DNA of 64,000 bases from Persicaria tinctoria (lineage: Eukaryota; Streptophyta; Magnoliopsida; Caryophyllales; Polygonaceae), in the NCBI GenBank assembly GCA_037127255.1, contig JBANSL010000005.1:62991909-63055908 (forward strand). The letters are read 5' to 3'. Of this stretch, positions 43,541 through 54,369 are shown piece after piece. The notes under the pieces were generated by a model. The model was given only the letters and a program-made list of their open reading frames with translations. It did not search any database and was not told the DNA's origin. A program made the position numbers and the translations under genes. Positions within the stretch are counted from its first letter, which is position 1. The number at the start of each line of letters is the position of its first letter.

Positions 43541-43772
43541 CCCTGTCACCCAATGTCAAACCCCTATCACCCCATTTCGGAACCCTTCTCTACACAATGT
43601 AAACCCCTGTCACCCAATGTCAAACTCCTGTCACCCCATTTCGGAACCTTCTCTACAAAATGTAAACCCCTGTCACCCAATGTCAAACCCCTGTCACCCC
43701 ATTTCGGAACCCTTCTCTACAAAATGGAAACCCATGTCACCCAATGTCAAACCCCTGTCACCCAATTCAAAC
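43541..43772 (+). repeat. 63-bp tandem repeat, about 3.5 copies
   Basis: Units begin at 43541, 43604, 43667 and 43731 with CCCxTGTCACCCAATGTCAA and alternate with CACCCCATTTCGGAACC. As the period is divisible by three, the plus strand stays open (frame 43553-44275, 240 codons, low complexity then GC-rich), which I regard as a by-product and not a gene. Confidence 0.8.
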
Positions 43773-44752
43773 CTCAAACCAGGGACGAAGAAGACGAACA
43801 GGGACGAAGAAAGATTGAGAGAGAGAGCAAGCGACAGGTGAGAGAGAACAGGGACGAAGAAGACGAAGTAGAGAGCGAGAGAGCAAGCGGTACCCACGCC
43901 TTCCATCGCCGCCGGCCTCACCCTGGGGCCAGCCTTCCACCCACCACACCACCGCCGAGGAACAGTCATCCCGCTGCAGCGATCCGTCGAACCAGGAAGG
44001 CCGATATTACTAGCCCCATCTCGCCTGGCTCACACCCAAGACCACCCCCTATCAGCCTGACAACCAACCTCGGACAAGCGGCGGCGGAGAAACCCTTACC
44101 AACGCCCAGATCTGAGAAAAAGGCAAGAGCGAGGGAGAGGAGAGAGAACAACAACAGCCCAGAGCGCCAGAGCCCACCTCCGGCCAGATCCAGGCCGAGA
44201 CCGACCACCACACACCCCCTCCACCAAGCCCCCCGGCGAACACCATCGGCAACCACTCAGATCCGGGAACCTTGACAATGCCTGTAATTTTTTTTTTAGG
44301 CATAATAACCTAGGATAGCAGGTTTTGGGGGAGGGTTTACCTTGGCATTTTTGCAAATTTTGGGAAAAAATGGCATTCTTGCAAATTTTCCCAAAATGAT
44401 GGCATTTTTGCAAAGATTTTAGAAATTGTGGTATTTACTACCATTTCCTCTTAATTTTTTTGTTTGTTTGTGAATTTTAGCTATTGTATCAAAATTGGTT
44501 TAATTTTTTTTTGGTCGAGAATCAAAATTGGTTTAATAGGGTATAGTTTGTATACCAATTAGTAATTTCTAAAGTTCATATTATTTTTGGTTCACATGTG
44601 ATAGTTAGGGTTACTCCCCACCTTCATTTAAGGGGTGGAGGGGGTGGAAATCCACCCCACCTCTTCCACCTCCTCTCATGAAGGTAGAGAATTTCTCCCT
44701 ACCTCCACCCCTTTTCCCCACCTCCACCTCTTCCACCTCTTAAGAGCATGAG

Positions 44753-45592
44753 CAACCATGAGTTTTGCTCACCTTAAGGTTACTAAAAGGTAAACTCATG
44801 GTTGTGAGTTTTACCTTAAGGTAAGGGAATGGAAGAGGTTACCTTGGTAGAGAGAGGTAACCTCTTCCCTTTTCTAATTTTCTTCTTTTTTTTAATCAAA
44901 AAGTAAATGAAAAGATATAATGATACACATAATAAAGAGAAAAAAAAAAGTGAAAATAAAATTGAAAATGGGTAAGAGGTTTTCCATTGTTGTAGACAAG
45001 GTTCTAAATATCGCGTATCGGGGTCGTATCGGTTAGGAGTAAAAATGATATATCGGGGATATATCGAGATATATCAGATTTATCGATTTCACTAATTTTT
45101 AACTATAAGTACTATAATTATACTTCAAAATGTAAAAATATACATGAAAAAATAATATTTAAATTGCAAAATTACCAAATAAACTTGATAAAATAAAAAC
45201 AATTTCATTCATAAAGACTAAAGTTAACTTATCAAAGTTGATAGTTCTAAATTTCCCCGATATATCGCCGATATTGGCCCGATATGTCGGCGTTGACCCG
45301 ATATGTCACCGATATTGACCCGATATATCAGCGTTGACCCGATATATGGCGTTGACCGATATTTCTCACCCGATACGCCGATATCGTAGCGGATTCTAAA
45401 TATCTCCGATATATCGCCGATATATCGACCGATATATCCGATATTTAGAACACTGGTTGTAGAACAAACCTTATAGGATAAGGTAGAAAAAGTGGAAATA
45501 AATTTAAACGAAAAAATAAATGAGGTGTAAAATTAGGATAGGAAGAGAGAAAATAAAATGGGTAAGAGGTTTACCCATGATTGTTGATGGTC
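44753..45592. mobile_element. hAT-like MITE (outer), interrupted
   Basis: Ends GAGCATGAGCAACCATGAG (from about 44754) and the complement of GACCATCAACAATCATGGG (to about 45592) form imperfect inverted repeats of a common plant MITE type. The interior has TTACCTTAAGGTAA-type foldbacks (44774-44880) and is split by the MITE at 44997-45455. An 8-bp target duplication is not obvious. Confidence 0.5.
44997..45455. mobile_element. hAT-type MITE (inner), rich in GATATATCG words
   Basis: GTTGTAGA is duplicated at 44989-44996 and 45456-45463, the 8-bp target size of hAT elements. Ends are CAAGGTTCTAAATATCG and, complemented, CAGTGTTCTAAATATCG. More than ten palindromic words of the GATATATCG/CCGATAT type fill the subterminal regions on both sides. 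Confidence 0.8.
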
Positions 45593-45757
45593 TAAAAAAG
45601 AGGGGAGGAAAACACAACCTTAGTATTATTCTTGGTCATTTCTCCTAGAAAAAAAAAATCATTACCACCATCTTATTTTATTATTTTATTTTATTGGAAA
45701 AATGTCTAAAAATAATCTCACCTAATCTAAAAATAATCTAAACTCTAAAAATATAAG

Positions 45758-46278
45758 GGTAAATTACATAAAATCGCCCACTAAATATCAAGTTTTCACT
45801 TAATTACCCGTTAAATTAGAAATTACACAAAACCACCCATTAAATATAATTTGTTAACAAATCATCACACATGGTAAAATTATGTCAAGATTTTTAAAAA
45901 TATTATAAATGACCAATATACCCTTTTTAAGGGATTGAATATCCACATTTGTACATAATTGATGCATATTTACTGAAATTTTGCAAATTCAAAGTCTTTT
46001 TTGGGGTATGAATTATGACGATGGGAGAAAAAAATATATTTTTTTATTTTCGATTAATAACAAGTTTGAGGTGTTTTAATGGATATGAAAAGAAATTTTG
46101 ATTGAAAAGTGGGATAAATTAGTATTTTTCTTGATGTTTTGATGAATGTTGTTGCTTGGGTGGTGATTTGTTAACAAATCGTATTAAATGGGTGATTTTT
46201 GTGTAATTTCAAATTTAGCGTGTGGTTAAGTTTAAAAATTGATATTTGTTTGATGTTTTTTTTTTTGGTAATTTAGGC
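45758..46278. mobile_element. Foldback element with long inverted arms
   Basis: The left arm GGGTAAATTACATAAAATCG and following, about 110 bp, is complemented by the right arm ending near 46278. The arms include TTGTTAACAAATC (about 45848-45862) and its inverted partner (about 46168-46182). The middle (about 300 bp) is AT-rich. The ends resemble those of the foldback at 9631-10348. Confidence 0.65.
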
Positions 46279-46571
46279 AAAATTACATGATCGAATACGA
46301 ACCGAACCATTTTAAAAAAAAAGTCTAAAAATGAACCAATGTGGATTTATTATAATTTTATAAAATTAAAGGGATCACCAACAAATACAATTAAAATTAG
46401 ATCCTTAGTTTTAAGACCCTAATGAATGAAAGACCCTTCAAAATTCTTTACCACCGAAGCAATTCATCAAAATTATATATTGTTGGATTTCTCTTTATTG
46501 CAAATTGCATTATCAATTTTGCAGCACCACTGGACAACACCGACGCCTCCAATAACCATTACTGTAATTAT

Positions 46572-48098
46572 TGATAGCGTCTATTCTAGCATTGTTTTTG
46601 GGAACTCTTGTGTAGAGTTTATGGCGTTTTTACTAGAGCATGCTACCTATTTCTTAGCCCTTTGTTTCCCATTTCGAGGAATCGGTGTCTACCGCTAGTT
46701 TGTTATGATTTCAGGTACTTTTGAGCGGTTTTGAAGCCGATTCAAGAGCTAAAGGATAAGAAGGTGATTAGAGGCGCTTCCATGTGGAAATAAGTCATCA
46801 AAGACGAGCTAAAGGGGTCGAGAGATGAGCTAAAATATGAGACAAGAAGCAAGCATATAAAGTGAATCACTCATAGGAGCTCAAGACGATGTAGCACGAC
46901 TCGCGGACAAGGGAGTTTGTGCAATTTTTAGCTACAGCAAGCTGTCACGACTCGTGGGAGGACTTCTGCAGGTTGTCACGACCCGTGACAGACTCTTCAC
47001 GAGTCGTGACAGTGCCAGATCCGGCAAGACCTTTCGGATTTCCGACTGTTTCTTTAATTTGTTTTGGATTAATTAAAACCAATGTAATTTCCAGATTTCT
47101 AGGGGGTTACGTTTTTGGACAAGGGCTGGAAACACTCAGATTTTGGGGGAAAAACCTTGGGGAACTCTAGATTAGTTGAATGGTAGGGATTGCAATCGGA
47201 TGCTTTTGAGACGATTTCCGCTATAGAAGATCAAGTATTTCTCTTACTCTTCTAGGATAAGTCATCTTATTTTGCTTTTAATTTGTTCTCTTTCATCATG
47301 TTTGGCTAATTCAATTGTTCTAGGGTTGGGGTGATTCCGCTATGTTGAGATAGACCATACTTACTATTGCTTGAATTTAGTTTGATTTTTGTTTGATTTA
47401 ATCCTATTGAGCGTATAGCCTAATTGATAATCGATTAGATCCAATTACGGGTTGAGACCGAGAGGAGATAGCCCTAATAGAAAAATAGATGATTGCATGA
47501 GACCGAGAGGTGATTGTTGTCATTGGAGCTATATGATTGAACCTGAGATATTGATGTTTGCTTATGAGTGACACAATAGCATGATTCAAGATCTCCTGAG
47601 GATCAATAGGTTGTCATAGATATTCTAGGTTTTTTTGTTCTAATTGAGACCGAGAGGAGACATTTGAATGAACTTGCTTAGATTCTAAGAGCGTAATGGA
47701 CCTAACTTTAGTTTAACTTTGCACGAGAGTGATTGTTATCCGGTTAGGTACAATTTACTATGAGACCGAGAGGAGATTAGTAATGAACTTAGACAACCTA
47801 CCTTCATACAGAATCAAATTCATTCGAGCGAGAAAAATCTCTTAAGTCTGTCGACGACACATGGTGGTTAATCCCAATTCTAGAATGTTTTCTCCATATT
47901 TGCCCAACACTTCCATTTGCTTATTTTAATTTATTTTTGTTAGTTATATCATAAAACCTCAATTTCGATCTCTACTATTTTGGCTTAGTCAACTGGTTGC
48001 AAAGATTCGATTAATACTCCTATAGTCCTTGTGATTCGACACCTTGATATACTACAACCGATCCCATACACTTGTGGGAGTAGGTTTCAAGCCTATCA
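46572..48098 (+). mobile_element. Solo LTR (Gypsy-type, about 1.5 kb)
   Basis: Begins TGATAGCGTC and ends GCCTATCA; 1527 bp, almost the length of its relative at 11692-13215, with the same landmark order (TTTCAGGTACTTTTGAGC; TTGGGGTGATTCC; CCATACACTTGTGGGAG). It contains repeated CACGACTCGTG palindromes at 46885-47005 and five GAGACCGAGAGG words at 47455-47775. The flanks ATTAT/ATTAC could be a 5-bp target duplication with one change. Confidence 0.65.
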
Positions 48099-48415
48099 AT
48101 TACCAGAGTATTGCTAATGATAATCCGCGTGGTTGGATTAGTTACCAAAAGCTTCGTGCCATATCCTCCCGCTACATAACCGACACTTCTAGTATTCTAT
48201 ACAAGGTTCGGCTACACGAGCAAATTACAACAATTGAAGATAAATGAAGGGGCAAAGGGGAGGGATTTGAATATTTTTTGCAAATTTGCTTTCATGATTT
48301 AAGGATTTTGCTGTTAATGGACTATGGAATGCTATCAGAGGTCATGCACCACCATTCTTGGCATACTGTTTTCATTGATATTAAATGTGGAGATTACATA
48401 AAGAGTTGTAAGGTG
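48099..48415. other. Stretch between solo LTR and Copia element
   Basis: A plus-strand frame ending at 48247 (GWISYQKLRAISSRYITDTS and following) might be a scrap of a gene, but I cannot assign it. The rest is non-coding. Confidence 0.25.
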
Positions 48416-48420
48416 AATAC

Positions 48421-48703
48421 TATGAACAAATGAGATGCAAATCTGGAACCGAATTCAAGAAGAGAACATGATGAAGATGGAGTTTGTTATTTCACAAATT
48501 GGGGAAAAATCAGTTTACAGAGGAGGCAATCTCTCCTACATATAGCCCTCCTAGAGTAACAAACCAAATGTATCATGGCCATCCACGTATCTCTATTTTC
48601 CTTTCTAAACTACTAGAGCTTTCTCCCAAGTGAGACATCAACTAGGAGTCGAGTGAGTGACATCGACCAGGAGTAGCAACCATGGAGACTCATCTAACTC
48701 ATA
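48421..48703 (-). repeat. 3' LTR of the Copia element
   Basis: 283 bp from TATGAACAAATG to TAACTCATA on the plus strand. On the minus strand it directly follows the polypurine tract AAAAGGGAGGG. It carries the uninterrupted form of the site split in the other LTR (CTACTAGAGCTTTCTC near 48611-48626). Confidence 0.85.
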
Positions 48704-48713
48704 CCCTCCCTTT

Positions 48714-49408
48714 TCAAGTTGGACTAGGAGTGACATCAACTAGTCCCAACTTGAAAGATAATGCTCGGTGCTGAACTTCACCTAGGGGCTTTTTCAAGAC
48801 ATCTACTAATTGAAGCTGGTACTGGACATGGGCAGTTTTGATTAAGCCTTCTTCATTGCGCTCCCGGATGTAACGGTAGTCGATGTTTAGGTGCTTAGTG
48901 CGCTCATGAAACACAGGGTGAGCCGCAATATGCTGAGCTGCCTTGTTATCACAGTGAAGAGTGATTGAGAGCTGAACAGAGACAGACACATCACAAAGAA
49001 CACCATGAATCTAAACAATCTCGCTTGCAGCTGTTGACATACAGTGATATTTAGACCTGCCGACGACTTGGAAACGGTCTTTTGCTTCTTTGTTTTCTAA
49101 GAGATCAATGAGCTTCCCAGGAAAACACAATACCTAGATAATGAACGAGACGAAAACCGGCAAGCCGCCCAGTCAACATCACTGAAAGCTGACACAGAGA
49201 GATCATCAAAAGTAGGATAGAACAAGCCCCGGTTGATGGTGGCCTTCAAATAACGAACAACATGTATGGTTGCTTGAAAGTGAGAAAGACGAGGAGAGCC
49301 AAAAAATTGGCTAAGATGTTGCATGACATAAGAAATGTCAGGACGGGTGAGATTTAGGTACAACAATCGGCCAATGAGTCTCCTATAATCCTCAGGATCC
49401 TTCAACAA
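48714..49408 (-). pseudogene. Copia RT end and RNase H, broken
   Basis: Frames 49408-49097 and 48989-48714 give YRRLIGRLLYLNLTRPDISY (connection segment) then FSDVDWAACRFSSRSLSRYC (RNase H start, with SDVDWA at the catalytic Asp) and LHCDNKAAQHIAAHPVFHER and LNIDYRYIRERNEEGLI (C-terminal RNase H). Stops and a frameshift separate the two parts. The glutamate block between them is lost or damaged. Confidence 0.85.
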
Positions 49409-49470
49409 TTCACCCTTATCTGTCCGGCTTCTGCAAATGTTGTTTGGACACTGTATAGTCCATTGGTTCT

Positions 49471-51024
49471 CTATCCTCTTCCCACGATCCTTTTAGTGGA
49501 AAGGTCTTGAAAAGCACATTGATCAGCTATGAACATAGCCATTAAACCACTGTTCTCAAGCAATCTTCCTACAAACAATAGTTTGTGCTTAAAGCATGGC
49601 ACAAGAAGGACATTTTTCAAAATGAGATCATCAGTGAAGTTAAATGCACTCACTGTATCCACCAAAACCAAAGAATCATCTAGCAAAGCTATTATAATTG
49701 GGGCTAACAACTTTCTTTTATGATCTAGCAAAGTGGAATCATAAAGCATATGATCTGTAGCCCCTGTGTCAACTATCCAAAACTCCTTGCCAATAGCCTT
49801 TTCAATCATAAGAGCTCTAGAAGGATTGTAATTACATGAGAAGTTTGCAAGAGCAAAATAGGCTTCACTTTCTCCTTGAACCTGCTTTCCCTTCATCATC
49901 TTCATTACTTCTTTGCATACAATATTCACCAATCCATGATCATACTGAGAATCATCAAGACGATTCTCACTGCTACTGGCATGTGCATCTGATGCATTAG
50001 CTGATGCTTTCCTTTGCTGCTTCCATTTACCTTCCTTTCCCTTCTCAGGATAACCATAGAGATAGAGCTTATAACAATGATCCTTCACATGCCCCTTGTT
50101 ACCACAAAAATCACATTTTGGTAACCAGTGTAGCTTGTAGCAAGTGTCCTTTATATGCCCTTTATTTCCACAGAAATCACATATCTTGAAATCATCTCTA
50201 GCTTTCTTAGAATCCGTGTCTTTCTTCCAATTAACCACACCCTGCCTATTAGCATTCATAGCAAGGCCATCATCACCTTTCTTTGACTCAGAAATACCTT
50301 TGCCTCCACCACATTGTTCAACCTGTTGAACAGTGTAAAACACAAGGTTCATGGATGGCAGGTTGTCCATGGCCAAGATCTGATTCCTGACAGCATCGTA
50401 ATCATCATTGAGCCCCATCACGAATTGCATTATCTTGTTTATGGTGTTCATATCCTGGAATTTCTTGACAACTAGATAGGTACACCTGTCCATAGCACCA
50501 CAAAGACACTCTAGAACCCCCTCAATACTGAGAATTTCATCCCATAAATTCTCAAGCTTTCCAAAATAATCTCATATGGAATCAGATCCTTGTTCTGCGG
50601 AGCTAAGCTATTTCTTCAACTGATATAAAAGTGGAGGGTTAGAATGACCATACCTCTCAGTGATCTCGCTTCATAGCTCACGCGCAGATCCCGCGTAAAT
50701 GAAGGACTCCGAGATTGAGCTTTCCATGGAGTTTAAAAGCCAGCAACGCACCATGTAATCGGTGCGAATCCACCGTTGATGAATGGCTGATTCCATCGGC
50801 GGAATTGGACATGATCAATCAACGAAACCAAGCTTGAATTTGGCTCCGAGAGCCATTTTCACATTCCGACTCTGGCTCAGAAAATCCCCTCCATCAAATA
50901 GAGTGGCTACGAGTTGTACATTTGGATTGTTGGAGTTGGCTAGGGCTAGAGGGTCATTTGGAGCCATGTGCAAACCTTGATCCCCTCCCTGATTCTTCAA
51001 AACCGATGCATATGAATCTCCCAT
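49471..51024 (-). pseudogene. Copia gag and protease, broken
   Basis: From 51024 the frame starts MGDSYASVLKNQGGDQGLHM, the N-terminal domain of plant Copia gag. After stops and frame changes (50815-50494) a 340-codon frame continues with the gag core (INKIMQFVMGLNDDYDAVRN), two Cys-His zinc knuckles (CDFCGNKGHIKDTC and CDFCGNKGHVKDHC) and the protease active site WIVDTGATDHM near residue 240. It ends in protease (SGLMAMFIADQCAFQDLSTK). It belongs to the element at 48421-52815. Confidence 0.88.
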
Positions 51025-51099
51025 GATTCAAACAAACAACACGATCTCTGAGATGGAAGAAGAACGAAAATCGAGAGAAAACAACGTAGGATTTCTCCC

Positions 51100-51111
51100 G
51101 TTCTGATACCA
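51100..51111 (-). promoter_or_regulatory. Primer-binding site, initiator tRNA-Met type
   Basis: TGGTATCAGAAC on the minus strand lies directly against the LTR end at 51112. It differs by one base from the usual Copia site TGGTATCAGAGC. Confidence 0.8.
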
Positions 51112-52815
51112 TATGAACAAATGAGATGCAAATCTAGAACCGAAATCAAGAAGAGAACATGATGAAGATGGGTTTTGTTATTTCACAAATTGGGGAAAAA
51201 TCAGTTTACGGAGGAGACAATCTCTCCTGCATATAGCCCTCCTAGAGTAATAACCAAATGTATCATGACCATCAACGTGTCTCCATTTTCCTGCCGAAAC
51301 TACTAGAGTGATAGAGCATGATTAGTATTGCATAATAGATTACATTTAGCATAGTTTAGTTGTGAATAATGCATATTTTAGTTACAATTACATGTTTACC
51401 TGTGGTGTTGGTAGAGTCGGAATCTATGCAATTTTATGGTTAATATCAGGTAAATGTGGATCCGACGAGGAATTAGGAGACTCTTGGATGAAGGAAGATT
51501 CAAGTTGAGGAAGAAAAGTGAAGAGCACGGGAGCGGAGTCGAATTTCGAGAGCCTAAGTGAATAACAAGTCATCAAAAGTTGTCGGCAGACATGCTGAAC
51601 TTGTTTCGCACTTTCTGGAGGCCTCGGTGGTCCGATTGACTATTATAGCCATGCGTTGGAAAGCTCTCTTCGAGATCTACAACTTTTGTGTTGACATCGA
51701 GACCAAATTCGAAACGGAAAAATCGATGTGAACAGTAAAAGCCGCCCCGCGGCCCGAACCTCTGACGGACTGATCGCTGGCCGCCCCGCGGCCTGGGTAG
51801 GCAGCCCCGCGGCCCTCGCAGAAACACGCCATTCTAAATGGATTTTTATTAGGGTTTTTGTCTATTTATTGGCCGACTTGTTAGAAGCTATTGAAGACTT
51901 TTCTAGTTTATTTCTTCTATGAACCTTATGCACTTTACACCATTGTTGAGAGCGCCGTTGAGCATGAGCAACTAAACTCTCGAGGTTTCGCCTACAGTTT
52001 AGATCTTTGATTGTTGAATTGTGAGTTTCTTAATCTAGTTCTTATTCCTATTGCAATGTTTTGACTTCCTTGTGCTTAATTGCTTGAATGTGTTTTATTC
52101 TCTCTGGCCTGATCAACTAGTTAGAGTAGATTCATTCAATTGCTAGGGTTTTGTAGATTCCTCGTAGCGAACCTTAACCCAAGTGGCAATCATATCCCTT
52201 TAGGACTCGTAGGACTAATTGGATGTGTAGGAAGTTGAATACATGTTGAATATCGACTCGTAGCTTGATATTATGTGTACCTTGGTTAATTCATAATCTT
52301 AATGCTATCTCTAGGTTGAATCTTAACCGTGTTAAGGTTATTTAGAGATAAGGGTTGCTAGGACTCGTAGGACTAGTAATTTACCTAAGATCTGGACAAG
52401 GACATTGATAGGAAAAGAAAAGAACTAGAGGCTGAAACAAGGATCGAATTCATCAATTGAAGTGACAAATTGTAGGTGAACCTATTTCTCTCCATTGCAT
52501 TATACAACCAATTTACTTTGTTTGCATTGCTTCCGCTTTGATAAAAGGCGGATCTTTTTCTCATAAAAAACCCCCATATTCTTACTAGCGATTAGAATTG
52601 ACACTTGAATTGATAGATTTCCCTGTGGATCGACCTCTTGCTTACACACTATACTAGTTGTGAGTTTGAGTATTCTTTGGCAAGAACAACGACAGGTTTT
52701 CCTCTTGTCATAGAGCTTTCTCCCAAGTGAGACATTGACTAGGAGTCGAGTGAGTGAGAGTCGAGTGAGTGACATCGACCGGGAGTAGCAACCATGAAGA
52801 CTCATCTAACTCATA
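51112..52815 (-). repeat. 5' LTR of the Copia element, split by a solo LTR
   Basis: The LTR parts at 51112-51308 and 52711-52815 match the left LTR. The right part also has a local duplication of GAGTCGAGTGAGTGA. The gap is filled by the solo LTR at 51309-52710. Confidence 0.85.
51309..52710 (+). mobile_element. Solo LTR (Athila-like family) nested in the Copia LTR
   Basis: TAGAG at 51304-51308 and 52711-52715 flanks 1402 bp running from TGATAGAGCATG to CTCTTGTCA. It is related to the LTRs at 13226-15527 and 18478-19795 (shared GCAGACATGCTGAACTTGTT and GGCCTCGGTGGTCCG types of words). It carries three CCCCGCGGCC words at 51743-51814 at the position where those LTRs have GCGGCCGCCGC. Confidence 0.9.
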
Positions 52816-53013
52816 AATACAAACAAAAGGAATTAGACCGTTCATCAGGAGGTTTCTTCTTCTTGTTGTGTGTGGATCGATTGTGCCGTATGAGTTGGGA
52901 TTGATCCATGAGTTGTGCTAATGGGCTTGCCTGTAGTGTGTGCATTATGACTCCCCGACGATCCAATTTGTTCGAGACACAGATTGGAGCAGTTCTTCAA
53001 GAAGAGTGTAGTT

Positions 53014-54228
53014 TGAAGGTTCGATAATATAAAAACAATGTAATAAGAAATACTCTAGAAGGGGGGTTGAATAGAGTATGCCCGTTTTTCGCAGAAAGTC
53101 TCAAGACTTTTGGAGCTTGTACCAAAACCTTTGAGATAAACCTGAATCACAAAGTTAAACAATTCGAACCAAGTGCGGAAATAAGGTAAAGCAATAAGTA
53201 AAGAACACGAGTAATTGTTTACGAGGTTCAGCGCAACTTGGCCTACGTCCCCGCCTAGGGTTCTTCCACAACCCTAGGATTCAAAGGCTTTATTGAATGC
53301 TTAGCTTAGGATCCTAATAGCTCACCGAGAAGCCTCTCTCCTATACAATTGCAATCTAGTCAACTCACGTTCCCTTGGAGTCCTAGACCAATCTAGAAGA
53401 GTCCCACCTCTCTCAGCTATCTAGTACAATCCTCTAACTCTCGCAAATCAATAGCCTAGTGCAACTTCCCGAGTTGTAAACTCTCGAGTAACACTTGAAA
53501 TAAATATATCCTATAAGCTCACAGTGACTCTCAAAGGCTTTGAAATAAACAACAAACTCTTGAGCGCTTAGCAGAGAGACACTTGGAAGACAGATCGCTT
53601 GAATGAATGAAAGCTCGTGTGTAGCACTTGTATGTTATGTCTTCTCCTTCCTTTCCTTTATATAATAGCATGGAGCGTGAGGATCTTCAACACCAGATCT
53701 CCAACGGCTCTTTCCAATCAGTCATGATATTCAATCTTCTATATATGGATACTTTGAAACGCCATGATCTATTTTGAACTGGTCTCCTCAACATGTATAA
53801 GGAAGGATGTAATCTCGAATATACTTCCTGAAATGGTTAGTCATTCATATATATATATAATATAATGGAAGTATATAATAAGATGAAATAATATACGAAT
53901 AATAAGATAGGTTTTGTATTTCATCAACTGTTAATGCTCCAAGGCCTTTGACACAAATATCCTGTCAAAGCCTTTGAAACATCTATTCCGATTTTCATCA
54001 AGGGAGGGAGTTATCAATCTCACCCTTGATGAAAGACAAAACCTGTGCATCCCTGTAACTTAGTCAAACAGATATATCATAAATAAAATCAGACTAAGTA
54101 CCTGCAAGGGTTAGACAAATGTTGGATCAAATAATTTTAAAGACAGAGAACATCCAACTGAAAACCATAAATCAGAAACCAAGGTCTTTCAAGACCTTTA
54201 AGCAGAGGTTTTTAAAGTCTAACGATCA
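53014..54228 (-). repeat. 3' LTR of the Sirevirus
   Basis: 1215 bp from TGAAGGTTCG to TAACGATCA on the plus strand. On the minus strand it begins TGATCGTTAG directly after the polypurine tract. A TTTATATAATAG word around 53659 may be its TATA box. Confidence 0.85.
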
Positions 54229-54241
54229 TCTCCCCCTTTTT
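54229..54241 (-). promoter_or_regulatory. Polypurine tract of the Sirevirus
   Basis: AAAAAGGGGGAGA on the minus strand touches the 3' LTR start. It is the plus-strand primer site. Confidence 0.8.
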
Positions 54242-54369
54242 GTCTTTCAACAAAGGGCGGAGGTAAAAACAGTCACCAGAAATTCACCAAAAGTTTTGAA
54301 AAAGTTTCCAACAAACCAGCAAAGTATCAAGTCAGGGGTGGGATAGGGTGGGTTAAGGTTTAGGCTAAG

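Larger units (their letters stand above)
40791..44450. mobile_element. Pack-MULE 2 carrying a TOC75 exon
   Basis: Both ends show the Pack-MULE 1 terminus: GAGGAAATTACACTAAATA from 40791, and the complement of GAGGAAATGGTAGTAAATA ending at 44450. The interior from about 42230 to 43480 is the complement of the Pack-MULE 1 interior, including one tRNA-like cloverleaf and ACCAATAG-type words. No transposase is present. It carries a TOC75 exon with intron sequence (41955-42130), a GC-rich part with open frames in several phases (40950-41430), a duplicated GATGAG...ATCGATCTATCCAGG segment (41427-41733) and a 63-bp tandem repeat (43541 onward). I could not see a 9-bp target duplication, so it is older or partly eroded. 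Confidence 0.68.
48421..52815 (-). mobile_element. Deleted Copia element with TATGA...TCATA LTR ends
   Basis: Two copies of a 283-bp LTR (48421-48703, and 51112-51308 continued at 52711-52815) flank a minus-strand internal region with gag-protease and RNase H remnants. AATAC at 48416-48420 and 52816-52820 is the target duplication if the LTRs run from TATGA to TCATA, one step outside the usual TG...CA. A tRNA-iMet-type primer site (51100-51111) touches the right LTR, and AAAAGGGAGGG (minus strand, about 48704-48715) touches the left one. Integrase and most RT have been deleted between 49471 and 49408. The right LTR contains a later solo LTR. Confidence 0.85.

Noticed and set aside
43553..44275. 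240-codon plus-strand open frame
   Set aside because: Its first half is a 63-bp tandem repeat and its second half GC-rich DNA that is open in several frames on both strands. No domain is seen, and it lies within a Pack-MULE.
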